Assembly (NCBI RefSeq): GCF_020071995.1
Contig: NZ_JABWTK010000010.1
Location: forward strand, 39,937-103,936
DNA: 64,000 bases
Direction: 5' to 3'
DNA from: Planococcus chinensis
GTDB lineage: Bacteria; Bacillota; Bacilli; Bacillales_A; Planococcaceae
Shown piece after piece: positions 16,424 through 25,328 of the stretch. Under the pieces are notes generated by a model. The model made no database searches and was not told the origin of the DNA. It saw nothing but the letters and a program-made list of their open reading frames with translations. A program made the position numbers and the translations under genes. Position 1 is the stretch's first letter; each line of letters begins with the position of its first letter.

Positions 16424-17846
16424 GCCGGTGTTTTCATTGAAAAATATCCATTTCCGTTTTCCGGATGACCAGGAAAACATCCTGAAAGATCTCACATTCG
16501 ACATTTTTCCGGGAGAACGCGCCGTCATATCCGGGCCGAGCGGCTGCGGCAAAAGCACCTTGCTGTACTTATTGAACCGGTTGTATCCGCTGAACTGCGA
16601 CGGAATTCTTAGCGGCAGCATCCATCTGTTCGGCAAAAAAGCGGAAGACTATGCCCCCGGAGAAATCAATCACCGGATCGCGACCGTGTTCCAGGACCCC
16701 GATTCCCAGTTTTGCATGCCGACCGTTGAAGCAGAATTGGCGTTTACCTTGGAAAACCTTCATGTCCCTTTTGCGGAAATGGAGAGCCGGATAACGGATG
16801 TCCTCTCATTGACCGGCTTAACCCCGCTGCGCCATGCCGTAATCCAGTCTTTATCCGGCGGCATGAAACAGCGCGTGGCAACTGCATGTGCGTTGATCAT
16901 GAAACCCGAAGTGCTCCTGCTCGATGAGCCCATTTCCCACCTCGATCCCTTAACAGCCAAGCAGTTTATCGCCTGGCTGGACGGACTGCAGAAAAAATTC
17001 AGCTTGACGGTTGTCGCTGTGGAACACCGGCTTGATCTATGGGAATCGTTTTTCGACCGCGATATCCAACTGGACGTAAGCGGGCGCATACTGGCAGACC
17101 AGCGCTTTATCCCCAGAGCGGCAGTGGCATTTCCGAAGCGGCGAACTGCCCTTCAAACTGCCCTTTCTTTGGAGGTTTCCGGGCTGTCCACTAGCGTCAA
17201 CGGGAAAAGCTTGCTCAGTCCGTTATCATTTTCCGTCCATCGCGGTGAAGTTACAGTCGTTGCCGGACCAAACGGCAGCGGAAAATCGACTTTGCTGAAA
17301 ACGCTGTGCGGCATCTACAAAAATTCTGGCGGAACCGTCGAATCGAACGGCGCCGGCTACGTGCCGCAATCGCCTGAGTACCTGTTTCTGACGCAGCGGA
17401 TCAAAGATGAACTAGCGTATTCGGCTTCGTCAACTCCAATGGAAATCCAGGATTTGATGGAGCGCCTGCGGTTAACGGATATCCAAAACGCGCACCCGTT
17501 CGCTGTCAGCCACGGGCAAAAACGGCGGGTCGCCATCGCGTCGATGCTCGCAGACAAACGGCAAGTACTGCTGATGGATGAACCGACTTCGGGACAGGAC
17601 GCTGCGGCGTTGCAGGCATTAGCGCTGTTGATTGCAGAACGGGCAAACGAAGGCATTTCTTTTTTGATCGTCACGCATGACATGGAATTCGCAGCGGCCG
17701 TTGCCGATTCCATCCTTCTTATTAAAGACGGTGTACTGACGGGGAAATTTGCGTGTGAGGAATTATGGGCTGATGAGGAAATGCTGGCGTCGCATCATTT
17801 GCTTGCGCCAAAAGGAGTGAAGCCCCGTGCGGAATCTTTTGCATGA
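16410..17846 (+). CDS. ykoD: Double-ATPase subunit YkoD of the thiamine-precursor importer
   Basis: A 478-residue fusion of two ABC ATPases. Domain 1 has Walker A GPSGCGKST, signature LSGGMKQR and Walker B LLLDEP. Domain 2 has GPNGSGKST, a changed signature VSHGQKRR and VLLMDEP. The ATG at 16410 sits close to AAAAAGG; a GTG at 16416 has better spacing, so the start is uncertain by two codons. It energises the YkoE/YkoC membrane pair under TPP-riboswitch control. Confidence 0.92.
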   Translation: MPVHEPVFSLKNIHFRFPDDQENILKDLTFDIFPGERAVISGPSGCGKSTLLYLLNRLYPLNCDGILSGSIHLFGKKAEDYAPGEINHRIATVFQDPDSQFCMPTVEAELAFTLENLHVPFAEMESRITDVLSLTGLTPLRHAVIQSLSGGMKQRVATACALIMKPEVLLLDEPISHLDPLTAKQFIAWLDGLQKKFSLTVVAVEHRLDLWESFFDRDIQLDVSGRILADQRFIPRAAVAFPKRRTALQTALSLEVSGLSTSVNGKSLLSPLSFSVHRGEVTVVAGPNGSGKSTLLKTLCGIYKNSGGTVESNGAGYVPQSPEYLFLTQRIKDELAYSASSTPMEIQDLMERLRLTDIQNAHPFAVSHGQKRRVAIASMLADKRQVLLMDEPTSGQDAAALQALALLIAERANEGISFLIVTHDMEFAAAVADSILLIKDGVLTGKFACEELWADEEMLASHHLLAPKGVKPRAESFA

Positions 17847-18582
17847 CATGAACCCGTCCGTGAAATTTATTGCAGTGACCTTATCAATGATGGCCATCGC
17901 CTTTTTCTTCAATCCCTGGACACCACTGATTTTCTGGATTGGCGTTTTACTCTTTCAAGTTTTCATGAGCCGGCTCAATTGGAAAGTATGGGCGCTGTTC
18001 ATGCTGCCGTTTGCTATCGGCGCTTTCGGTTATTTATGGACAACCATTGTGTTCGGCGCAGAAACCGGCGGCCAAATCATCTGGTCGTTCGCCGGTTTGG
18101 ATGTCACCGATGAACAACTGGAGACAGCCCTGTCCCTCTCTTTCCGGGTCTTGGCGTTTTCCACTTTGTCTCTGATGTTCGCCTTCACAACCGATCCGGT
18201 AAAATTTATCATGAGCTTGATGCAGCAATTGAAATTATCTCCGAAACTTGCTTATGGCGTGATGGTCGGCTATCAATTCCTTCCGGTCATGAAAGACGAA
18301 TTCACCCAAATCCAACAGGCACAGCGCTTGCGCGGAGCCGTCGAGGAAAAGAATGCATTCAAGCGGCTGCTCGATATGCGGCGGGTTCTGATGCCGATGC
18401 TTGCCGGCGCTGTGCGTAAAGCGGAACGCTCCGCTTTCGCCATGGAAGCCCGCGGATTTACCGGCGAAGCGCGAACCGACTATTATCAACCCGTCCGGAT
18501 TGGCCGCATTGATTTTTGGATGTCTGCCCTTTTTGCATTGCTGCTGGCTGCCAGTTGCCTGGGCGGGATTTGGTTAAGCTGA
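17827..18582 (+). CDS. ykoC: Energy-coupling membrane subunit YkoC
   Basis: A 251-residue CbiQ/EcfT-type membrane protein with about five membrane helices. Its cytoplasmic coupling motifs are QRLRGA near 165 and AMEARGF near 205, which contact the ATPase domains. It overlaps ykoD by 20 bases, with ribosome site AAAGGAG inside ykoD and a GTG start. It is the last gene of the operon and is followed by a strong terminator. Confidence 0.92.
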   Translation: MRNLLHDMNPSVKFIAVTLSMMAIAFFFNPWTPLIFWIGVLLFQVFMSRLNWKVWALFMLPFAIGAFGYLWTTIVFGAETGGQIIWSFAGLDVTDEQLETALSLSFRVLAFSTLSLMFAFTTDPVKFIMSLMQQLKLSPKLAYGVMVGYQFLPVMKDEFTQIQQAQRLRGAVEEKNAFKRLLDMRRVLMPMLAGAVRKAERSAFAMEARGFTGEARTDYYQPVRIGRIDFWMSALFALLLAASCLGGIWLS

Positions 18583-18587
18583 ATATA

Positions 18588-18637
18588 AAACAGGAAGTGA
18601 AAAGCTGGCGCCTTTCGCTTCCTGTTTTTCTTTTGTG
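18588..18637 (+). terminator. Terminator of ykoFEDC
   Basis: AAAACAGGAAG and CTTCCTGTTTT form the outer stem, with GAAA/TTTC inside, and TTCTTTTG follows. It lies 6 bases after the ykoC stop. Confidence 0.85.
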
Positions 18638-18712
18638 TCTTTGTTCGTTGTTGCTGGTTTTGAATTTAATTAAATGCCCTTATGTAGTTTTATACAAGTA
18701 TTACACTTATAG
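18629..18712. repeat. Imperfect direct repeat, copy 1
   Basis: A T/G-rich stretch with GTTGTTG, then 23 bases later a core starting CCCTTATGTAG (18677-18703). It matches copy 2 at 19097-19182 in 24 of 27 core positions and in spacing. It also carries a 9-bp inverted repeat TTATGTAGT / ACTACATAA. Confidence 0.5.
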
Positions 18713-18744
18713 GACTACATAATATTTTTATTTAACAAATCCCT

Positions 18745-19071
18745 TCACCTTACTTCTATTAATTCGTCTAAAGGCAGTTCCAGTGCACGCATGGACAAAA
18801 TAATTCTGAAGCAGATCATGCTCTTGTCCGGACAATGCCAATCCGCTGTCCGCATATTTTTCGAGCCATCACTAGAAGTTTGTCAACTGGTTCTCCCATT
18901 GTGTTCCGGCAGCCAGTTTAACCCTTGAGGCTCGAACAACGCCACGATGCGTTCGAAATCAGCGAAGGCTTTGATTTTCCCGTTATTCGATTTAAATGGC
19001 TTTGGGAAGGAATCACCAAAGCATTGATAATGCCAATTCATTAACCGAGAAAATTTGACTTCCTTCTTCAT
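18745..19071 (-). pseudogene. Decayed gene between direct repeats
   Basis: Frame 1 from ATG 19071 gives a protein-like start (MKKEVKFSRLMNWHYQCFGD) running to PEHNG and then a stop. The next frame continues with EPVDKLLVMARK, another with YADSGLALSGQEHDLLQNYF, and the last with ALELPLDELIEVR and a stop at 18745. The pieces read as one helical protein of about 108 residues broken by three shifts. I do not recognise the family. The ATG has no clear ribosome site. No intact gene is seen between 18640 and 19203. Confidence 0.35.
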
Positions 19072-19096
19072 AAAGATCTGTTGATTGCATTTTTTT

Positions 19097-19182
19097 CTTG
19101 TTTTCTTTGTCTTTTGTGTTGTTGGCTTTACTTAGATGAATATAAATACCCTTATGTAATTTTCTACATGTATTAGAGAAAA
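19097..19182. repeat. Imperfect direct repeat, copy 2
   Basis: Matches copy 1 at 18629-18712: GTTGTTG, then 24 bases later the core CCCTTATGTAATTTT (19149-19175). It lies just upstream of the decayed gene, so it may have been that gene's promoter or operator. Confidence 0.5.
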
Positions 19183-19203
19183 ACCGCTTTATTTTTAAAA
19201 TGT

Positions 19204-19235
19204 AAAAAACAGCCGCTTTTGCTTGCGGCTGTTTC
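19204..19235 (-). terminator. Terminator of the two-domain GNAT gene
   Basis: AAACAGCCGC pairs with GCGGCTGTTT around an 8-base loop. On the minus strand a T-run follows, directly after the stop codon at 19237. Confidence 0.88.
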
Positions 19236-19236
19236 A

Positions 19237-20061
19237 TTACTTTATCTCAGGGCTTCTAAGGATCGCTTTGTTATAAATCAGCCCAAAGCCGTTTTTTTCC
19301 ATGTTCCGGGCTGAAGCGGTATTCGGTTCGGTAGTCACCGTGATATGCGTACAGCCCTTCTCTTTTGCATAGCGGATGCGCTCTTCAATCAACCGGTTCT
19401 GATGTCCCTTCCCCCGGTATGCCTGAACCGTGCTGGCCAAAAACAATTCGCCTAGCCGCCCGTCGATTGCCAGTGTCCCGCCCGCAGCGCTTTCCCCGTT
19501 ATCCTTCAGCAGAAACCCCGTATTGTCGGGAACTTCCAAAAAAGTCCGGGTAGCTTCCATCGTTTCTTCACTGACCGTATTGTCTTTTGAAATGCCGAGG
19601 GCTACAGTCCAAGCCCATTCAAAGCTGTCTTCATTAGCCACTTCTGCAATCTCCACCGTGTTGTTGGGGAATGATTTTTCCACAGGCTTCCAAGCTTTCA
19701 AATCCAGCACCCACACCGCCAAAAATTGCTCCAATGTATAGCGCTGTTCCTGCAGCAATGCCAATAACAGCGGATCGCAGAATGGCGTCAGTTCAAACCG
19801 CGCATGTTTGACCTCTTCTTTGCTGCGGACAAACTCCTCGATTGCCGCCAAATCTTTTTTGGCGACAGTTTGATCCATGCCAAAACCGACGCCGAAACTT
19901 ACACTGCCGGTGCAGAAGAAATCGCCTTTTCCTTCCAGCGACAAGCAGTCCGACAAGGTGGAAGGATTCAATTCCTGCTGTTTTTCAATATAGGATTTTG
20001 TCCCTTTTCTTTTGATGGATTCAATTTTCTTCGCCAGCTCTTTGTTGTTGACGATCGCCAT
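19237..20061 (-). CDS. GNAT family N-acetyltransferase (two-part)
   Basis: A 274-residue protein whose C-terminal half (about 130-270) is a GNAT fold with the acetyl-CoA loop QAYRGKGHQNRL and a terminal NTASARNMEKNGF block. The N-terminal half looks like a degenerate second GNAT-like domain. Start at ATG 20061 is supported by GGAGGTG 9 bases upstream; the longer frame to 20109 would cover the neighbouring terminator hairpin. Substrate unknown. Confidence 0.85.
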   Translation of the reverse strand: MAIVNNKELAKKIESIKRKGTKSYIEKQQELNPSTLSDCLSLEGKGDFFCTGSVSFGVGFGMDQTVAKKDLAAIEEFVRSKEEVKHARFELTPFCDPLLLALLQEQRYTLEQFLAVWVLDLKAWKPVEKSFPNNTVEIAEVANEDSFEWAWTVALGISKDNTVSEETMEATRTFLEVPDNTGFLLKDNGESAAGGTLAIDGRLGELFLASTVQAYRGKGHQNRLIEERIRYAKEKGCTHITVTTEPNTASARNMEKNGFGLIYNKAILRSPEIK

Positions 20062-20083
20062 GCCTTTCACCTCCAGAAAGTTC

Positions 20084-20121
20084 AAAAGGCATTCAAATTG
20101 GTTGCCCATTTGAATGCCTTC
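20084..20121 (-). terminator. Terminator of the Spo0M-like gene
   Basis: AAAAGGCATTCAAAT pairs with ATTTGAATGCCTT, right after the stop at 20125 on the minus strand. Confidence 0.8.
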
Positions 20122-20124
20122 CTT

Positions 20125-20547
20125 TTACAGACTGTTTGTTGTTGCATACGTGATTTCGTCTTCGTCGTGCACATCGACGCCGTTGTTGACATGGACGATG
20201 GTCCGCAGAATCAGTTTCCCTTTCGGATTTTCCAGGATCCATCGTTCATCCGGCACAATTTCGAATTGATGCATGACCGTTGCTTTTGATTTAACAGATC
20301 CGATAAATTCGAGTGATTGTTTCGCGACAATATTTTCAATCACATCAAAATCACTGTCTTCCCGGTAATCCTCGATTTGCTTAATAACGTTCAGCTCAAT
20401 AAATTCGATTTCCTGGTCGCTGTTGCCACCGGTAAAATAAACCGTCCCATTTAAGGTCTCGCCTTCTTCTAAATGCGGTCTTTCGACGACTGTATTGACT
20501 TTCAGTGAACCAATCCCGATGGAACTAAGAAATTGTTTAAAATGCAT
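20125..20547 (-). CDS. Spo0M-like sporulation-control family protein (short form)
   Basis: A 140-residue protein matching the N-terminal arrestin-like domain of Spo0M: FLSSIGIGSLKVNTVVERPHL near the start (read as two blocks), GETLNGTVYFTGG, then IEFIELNVIKQIED. B. subtilis Spo0M is about 258 residues with two such domains, so this is roughly half length. It ends cleanly at a terminator, so it looks like a natural short form rather than a truncation. Its role in this organism is not known. Confidence 0.8.
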   Translation of the reverse strand: MHFKQFLSSIGIGSLKVNTVVERPHLEEGETLNGTVYFTGGNSDQEIEFIELNVIKQIEDYREDSDFDVIENIVAKQSLEFIGSVKSKATVMHQFEIVPDERWILENPKGKLILRTIVHVNNGVDVHDEDEITYATTNSL

Positions 20548-20609
20548 AAAGTTGCACCCTCCAGTATTTACTAGTCCTTCTTTACCACTAATGAAGTTTT
20601 CCTAAACCG

Positions 20610-21797
20610 TTAATGCAATTCGGTGTAATCGTATTGATGTTCCAGATTGGATTCATGTTTGTTGTAGCGCCGTTTGAATAATTTGTAGAAATGGGCTACC
20701 AGCACTTTCAGAATGGCGTAAGCCGGAATTCCAAGAATGACTCCTGCAATGCCGAACAAGGAACCGGCGGTCAGCAAGACAAATATGATTGTGATCGGAT
20801 GGATGATCATCGTTTTCCCCATAACCTGCGGTGAAATCAAATTGCTCTCGAAAATCTGTACGATGGTCCAGACAATCCCTACTTTCAACAGCATAAATGG
20901 CGAAATAACAATGCCGACAATGGCAGCCGGTGTAAACGCGATTGCTGGGCCAATATACGGCACGACACTTGTAACGCCGGCAAGGAAGCCGAACAGCAAC
21001 GCGTAGTCAAGTCGGATGATCAGGAAGCCGATGTAGACCATCACACCAATGAAGATTCCGACAATGATTTTCCCTTGGATATAGGCCCCGATTTGGCGGT
21101 CCGCTTCACGAAATACCGATTTCGTGTCTTCACGAAAACGCGGAGGCATCAATTTCAGGATATATTCCGGAAATTTTTCTCCATCTTTCAATAAGTAGAA
21201 CAAGATAAATGGCACAATGATGATTGAGAGAACGACCCCGGTCACAGTACTGATGAATTCCGTCAAACGTGCCAGCAGGCTGGTAGCGGTTGTCTGGAAA
21301 GTTTCGTTGAATGTCTCAGGCAGCGTCGTCAGCAGCTGTTCGATATTAAAACTCGAATCCACGTAGTAATCGCCGACATAGGAAGTCCTCAAAAAGGCAT
21401 CCACATTGGTCAACAGCTGCATGAAATAATCCGGAAACTCCATAATCAGCCGCTGCGTCTGTTCGCGCAGGAACGGCAGCACCAGAACGATAAGCAAAGT
21501 GGTCAGTCCGGTCAATGCCACAAAGATAATGACAATTCCCCAAATCCTTGGAATTTTGAGGCCTTCCAGCATCCGAAGAACCGGACGCAGCAAATAGTAC
21601 AGCACGAGCGCCAAGATGACCGGCAGGAAGATGGTCCGCATAAACAACAGAAGCGGATCAAAGATGAACGACACTTCCCGGAAAATGAATATGACCAAGC
21701 CGATCAGCACTAATGCGATCAAAGTAAATAAGGTATTGGTTCCTCCGAGAAAACGGATAAAATTCGTATTGAAAAAAGATTGCTTTTCCGTCTCCAT
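20610..21797 (-). CDS. AI-2E family transporter (PerM/YtvI-like)
   Basis: A 395-residue membrane protein of the AI-2E (PerM) family. It has an N-terminal pair of helices, a long extracytoplasmic loop (about 115-200), then a cluster of helices with the family blocks GAYIQGKIIVGIFIG and GVTSVVPYIGPAIAFTPA. Members export small solutes or ions; the substrate is not predictable. ATG with AGGAG upstream, next to the LCP gene on the same strand. Confidence 0.88.
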   Translation of the reverse strand: METEKQSFFNTNFIRFLGGTNTLFTLIALVLIGLVIFIFREVSFIFDPLLLFMRTIFLPVILALVLYYLLRPVLRMLEGLKIPRIWGIVIIFVALTGLTTLLIVLVLPFLREQTQRLIMEFPDYFMQLLTNVDAFLRTSYVGDYYVDSSFNIEQLLTTLPETFNETFQTTATSLLARLTEFISTVTGVVLSIIIVPFILFYLLKDGEKFPEYILKLMPPRFREDTKSVFREADRQIGAYIQGKIIVGIFIGVMVYIGFLIIRLDYALLFGFLAGVTSVVPYIGPAIAFTPAAIVGIVISPFMLLKVGIVWTIVQIFESNLISPQVMGKTMIIHPITIIFVLLTAGSLFGIAGVILGIPAYAILKVLVAHFYKLFKRRYNKHESNLEHQYDYTELH

Positions 21798-21856
21798 GCC
21801 ACTCCTACTTTCTTTAAAATTCGTTATGCTGTTATTTTAGCATATTATCTGACATT

Positions 21857-22801
21857 TTAATTAAGTGGTTGGGACAAAAATTCCGAAAGCGCCTGGCGAT
21901 TTTGTTCGACATCGATTTCAAGGACAGCACCTGCATTTGGGTAGCGTGCATCCCAGAACGTACCTTTGACAGGCACCGTCAAACGGCCAATATCACTTTT
22001 ACCGCCTTTGGCAAGTTCGATGGCCAGCTTCACCTGGTCGGATGTCGGCAAATCAGTCTCAATATACCCTTGAACCGCCCCTGCCAGTTTCGGGTATTGC
22101 GGGATTGCCGAGATGCTGATCATTTCATCTTTTAACGCAGCCAAAACTTGCTGCTGGCGGCGCACGCGCCCAAAGTCCCCTTCATTGTCTGCGCGGAAAC
22201 GCGCATAGCCCAGCAGTTCTTTGCCGTTTAAATCATGGACGCCTTTTTTCAGGGACACCCCGATTTTTTCGGACATATCTTTTTCCACATCGACTTCCAC
22301 GCCGTTTGGCGCTGCTATATCGACCATTTGTTCAAAGTTCGCAAAATCGATTTGGGCTACGTGATGGATTTCCACCCCAAACATTTCACGCAGCGTATCG
22401 GCGAGGAGATTGGGGCCTCCCAAGTAATAAGCCGTGTTCAATTTATACGATTGGTATCCCGGTATATCTGCATAAATATCACGCATGAATGAGGTCAGTT
22501 TTACTTCGTCTGTGTTTTTATCGTGCGACATCAGCATCATTGTATCCGACCGCGACTTTTCTTCCCCGCGGGAATCCACACCGATGATCAAGATATTCTG
22601 GAAATCCCCATTCTCCGGATCTCCGTCAAATTCCAATTTAGGCAAATCTGTATTTTCAGCTAGTTTATATCCACTTTGAAATTGCACAACAGCATAAATT
22701 CCGACTGCAACAATCGCCAGCAACAGCAGGAATAAAATGCCTCTGAATCGAAGCCTTTTTCTCTTGCGCCGGCTCCGGCTTGGCTTGAGTTCTTCTTCCA
22801 T
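21857..22801 (-). CDS. LytR-CpsA-Psr (LCP) family wall-polymer ligase
   Basis: A 314-residue protein with a basic cytoplasmic start, one membrane helix (residues about 22-43) and an extracellular LCP domain. LCP landmarks are ILIIGVDSRGEEKSRSDTMML near 70-90 (two blocks), SFMRDIYADIPGY near 100, and GYARFRADNEGDFGRVRRQQQV near 197-218. These Asp and Arg residues bind polyprenyl phosphate and magnesium. Members attach teichoic acids or other glycopolymers to peptidoglycan (TagTUV in Bacillus). Divergent from msrA. Confidence 0.92.
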   Translation of the reverse strand: MEEELKPSRSRRKRKRLRFRGILFLLLLAIVAVGIYAVVQFQSGYKLAENTDLPKLEFDGDPENGDFQNILIIGVDSRGEEKSRSDTMMLMSHDKNTDEVKLTSFMRDIYADIPGYQSYKLNTAYYLGGPNLLADTLREMFGVEIHHVAQIDFANFEQMVDIAAPNGVEVDVEKDMSEKIGVSLKKGVHDLNGKELLGYARFRADNEGDFGRVRRQQQVLAALKDEMISISAIPQYPKLAGAVQGYIETDLPTSDQVKLAIELAKGGKSDIGRLTVPVKGTFWDARYPNAGAVLEIDVEQNRQALSEFLSQPLN

Positions 22802-22889
22802 AATCTACACGTTCCTTTCTAGTTGATGCCTTACATGGGACGTCATAAGGCATGAAGAAGTTTCTGCTCAACTATTATAAACATATTTA

Positions 22890-22918
22890 TTGTCGTAAAA
22901 CAGTGGGAGTGGTAAGAT
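22890..22918 (+). promoter_or_regulatory. Promoter of msrA
   Basis: TTGTCG, a 17-base spacer and TAAGAT, 34 bases before the msrA start. Good SigA-like spacing. Confidence 0.55.
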
Positions 22919-22951
22919 TTTTTCTATATTAAGGCGAAAGGAGCCACCTTT

Positions 22952-23488
22952 ATGACAGAAAAAGCTACATTTGCAGGCGGCTGCTTCTGGTGCATGGTCA
23001 AACCGTTCGACCAGTTTGACGGCATTGACAGCGTCGTTTCCGGCTACACCGGCGGGCATGTTGAAAATCCAACATATGAGCAAGTCAAAACCGGCGCTAC
23101 AGGCCATTTGGAATCAGTGGAAATCACTTTCCAACCCGATGTTTTCCCGTACGAACAGCTGCTTGAAATCTTTTGGCAGCAAATCGATCCGACCGACAAC
23201 GACGGACAGTTCCAGGACCGCGGTTCGCAGTACCGCCCCGCCATTTTCGTACACAACGAAAAACAGCGTGAGCTGGCCGAACAGTCGAAGCGCGACTTGG
23301 ATGCAAGCGGCCGCTTCAAAAAGCCGGTCGTCACGGAAATTCTGGAAGCCGGACCGTTTTATGCGGCCGAAGACTATCACCAGGATTTCTATAAGAAGAA
23401 CCCGGAGCATTACAAAGAAGACCGCGCCATTTCCGGCCGCGACGAATTCCTTTCTGAGACTTGGGAAAAAACCGAAGTCAACAAATAA
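22952..23488 (+). CDS. msrA: Peptide methionine (S)-sulfoxide reductase MsrA, copy 1
   Basis: A 178-residue repair enzyme that reduces the S form of methionine sulfoxide in proteins. The active-site motif GCFWC is at residues 10-14, with the family blocks [15 protein letters not shown] and FWQQIDPTD. Here the gene stands alone with its own promoter and terminator. A second msrA paired with msrB lies at 53142-53672. AAAGGAG precedes the ATG. Confidence 0.94.
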   Translation: MTEKATFAGGCFWCMVKPFDQFDGIDSVVSGYTGGHVENPTYEQVKTGATGHLESVEITFQPDVFPYEQLLEIFWQQIDPTDNDGQFQDRGSQYRPAIFVHNEKQRELAEQSKRDLDASGRFKKPVVTEILEAGPFYAAEDYHQDFYKKNPEHYKEDRAISGRDEFLSETWEKTEVNK

Positions 23489-23502
23489 ACCGGCTATTGT
23501 GT

Positions 23503-23541
23503 ACAGTGCGAAACCTTTTATGGTTTTGCACTGTTTTTTTT
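23503..23541 (+). terminator. Terminator of msrA
   Basis: ACAGTGCGAAACC pairs with GGTTTTGCACTGT, followed by T8. Confidence 0.9.
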
Positions 23542-23603
23542 GTGAGTTAGGCTAGTGGATGAGTAATCGGGCGCAATAACTGCAAAACCGGGCATAAATC
23601 ATA

Positions 23604-23633
23604 AAAAGGCGCCCATTTTCCGGGCGCCTTTCC
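23604..23633 (-). terminator. Terminator of the YjjG-type gene
   Basis: AAAGGCGCCC and GGGCGCCTTT form a 10-bp stem; T-rich on the minus strand, just after the stop at 23639. Confidence 0.88.
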
Positions 23634-23638
23634 TTCTA

Positions 23639-24352
23639 TTATAAACTATTCAGCGCAATTTTTTTGCCAAGTACAATCTCACGTAGTTCCAGAAGCTCCT
23701 GAATTTCATAGGTCGGCTGGATGCCGGTCGGATTTTCTTTGCCAAACGGATTGTACCAGCACGTATCGATGCCGTAATGATTGCCGCCTTGGATATCCGA
23801 GCTCAGCGAGTCGCCGACAATGAGGACCCCTTCTTTTGATGACAGCCCGAGCTGTTTAAAAGCGTAGTCAAAAATGCCGCTCTGCGGCTTTTGGTAGCCT
23901 GTTTCTTCTGAAATGATCACATGCGCAAAACGGTCGCTGAGCGGGGAATTCTGGATGCGTGCTTTCTGCACTTCCCCAAAGCCGTTGGTGATTACCGCGA
24001 GTGTGATGCCGTTAAGGCTATTCAATAGCTCATCTGCCCCCGGCATCAAATGCGATTCCTGCCCCAGGAAATCCAGATACAATGTTGAAAAGGCTTCAGC
24101 GCTGATGTCCAGCTGGTGCTCCAAGAACAAGCGCTTGAAACGCTCGATTCCCAAATCGCGGATGGCAATCCTGCCATGTTCCAGGTCTTGCCAAAGAACT
24201 TGGCTGATTTTGCGGTAGCTGCTGTGGTAATCTGCAAAACCGGTCGGCAAATCATGTTCCATAAACGTATTATGCAACGCTGCGGTCTCGGATTTTCTGA
24301 AATCCATCAAGGTATCGTCAATATCGAAAAAAATGGTTGTGTATTGTTTCAT
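23639..24352 (-). CDS. yjjG: YjjG-family HAD nucleotidase
   Basis: A 237-residue HAD hydrolase of the noncanonical pyrimidine nucleotidase group. HAD motif I is FFDIDDTLMD (residues 8-17), motif II VITNG near 119, the motif III Lys in GYQKPQ near 150, and motif IV VGDSLSSDIQGG near 176. It likely dephosphorylates damaged or unusual nucleoside monophosphates. It follows corA on the same strand with a 22-base gap, so cotranscription is likely. Confidence 0.88.
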   Translation of the reverse strand: MKQYTTIFFDIDDTLMDFRKSETAALHNTFMEHDLPTGFADYHSSYRKISQVLWQDLEHGRIAIRDLGIERFKRLFLEHQLDISAEAFSTLYLDFLGQESHLMPGADELLNSLNGITLAVITNGFGEVQKARIQNSPLSDRFAHVIISEETGYQKPQSGIFDYAFKQLGLSSKEGVLIVGDSLSSDIQGGNHYGIDTCWYNPFGKENPTGIQPTYEIQELLELREIVLGKKIALNSL

Positions 24353-24374
24353 CCTAACTACCTTCCCTTATCCG

Positions 24375-25328
24375 TTAATCGTTTTCAAACCATCCTTTGG
24401 AATAAAACCAGGCGAACATGCCGGTTCCAAGAAGCAGCATAATCGTCAATACGGCAAAATAGCCGCCGTCCCATTCCAATTCCGGCATGTGCACAAAGTT
24501 CATGCCGTAAATGCCGGCAATGAAAGTCAGCGGCATGAAAATGGTCGTGATGACCGTCAAAGTTTTCATGATATTGTTCATGCGATAAGAATTCAGCGAA
24601 ATGTAATTGTCGCGGATATCGGATGTCAGCTCGCGGTTGGAATCGATCATTTGGCTTAATTTGATCAAATGGTCATAGATATCCTGGAAATAAGCCCGCT
24701 TGTGTTCCTGCAGAATGAAACGCTTGGATTCCAGGATCCGGTAAACCAAGTCCCTCGTCGGCACCACGATTTGCCGCAATTTGAACAAATCGCGCCGCAC
24801 CGTAAATGTGGTTTCCATGATCGTCTTGTCCGCTTTTTTCACCCGGTCGGCGTCTTCAATGGTCGCCAGCTGGTCTTCCAGATGCTCGACCAGCGGGAAA
24901 AAAGAATCCACCACTTTATCCATCAGTTTATACGTCACTTCCACCGGCTTAAACTGTCCATGTGCACTTGGCGGACTGAAATAATTCCAGGTCAAATTGA
25001 CTTCTTTTAAATCCTGGAAATGGAACGAAACGATAAAATTGTCCCCGATAAACACATCGACTTCCTGCGCTTCCAATGTTTCCGGATCGAGCGAATGGAA
25101 AACCAGGAAATTCATATCGTCGTAATACTCGAGCTTTGGCCGCTGAAGCGAGTGGATGCAGTCTTCAATCGCCAAAGGGTGGAAGTTGAAATGGCTGCTG
25201 AGCAGTCCGATTTCCTCGTCAGTCGGATCGACAAAATCAACCCAGTACCATTTCATCCCTTCCAATTCCGCCAAAGGCGGATCAAATACCATCATATTTT
25301 GTTGGTTGATTGCTTGGATTCGGATCAT
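24375..25328 (-). CDS. corA: CorA family magnesium transporter
   Basis: A 317-residue CorA/MIT channel: a large N-terminal cytoplasmic domain, a long helix, then two C-terminal membrane helices with the signature YGMNF at the end of the first. It forms a pentameric Mg2+ channel. Its ATG directly follows the stop codon of the upstream MFS gene, so the two are translationally coupled. Confidence 0.92.
   Translation of the reverse strand: MIRIQAINQQNMMVFDPPLAELEGMKWYWVDFVDPTDEEIGLLSSHFNFHPLAIEDCIHSLQRPKLEYYDDMNFLVFHSLDPETLEAQEVDVFIGDNFIVSFHFQDLKEVNLTWNYFSPPSAHGQFKPVEVTYKLMDKVVDSFFPLVEHLEDQLATIEDADRVKKADKTIMETTFTVRRDLFKLRQIVVPTRDLVYRILESKRFILQEHKRAYFQDIYDHLIKLSQMIDSNRELTSDIRDNYISLNSYRMNNIMKTLTVITTIFMPLTFIAGIYGMNFVHMPELEWDGGYFAVLTIMLLLGTGMFAWFYSKGWFEND

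Noticed and set aside
19013..19237. 74-codon minus-strand frame
   Set aside because: It runs through the terminator of the neighbouring GNAT gene and the direct repeat and has no ribosome site.
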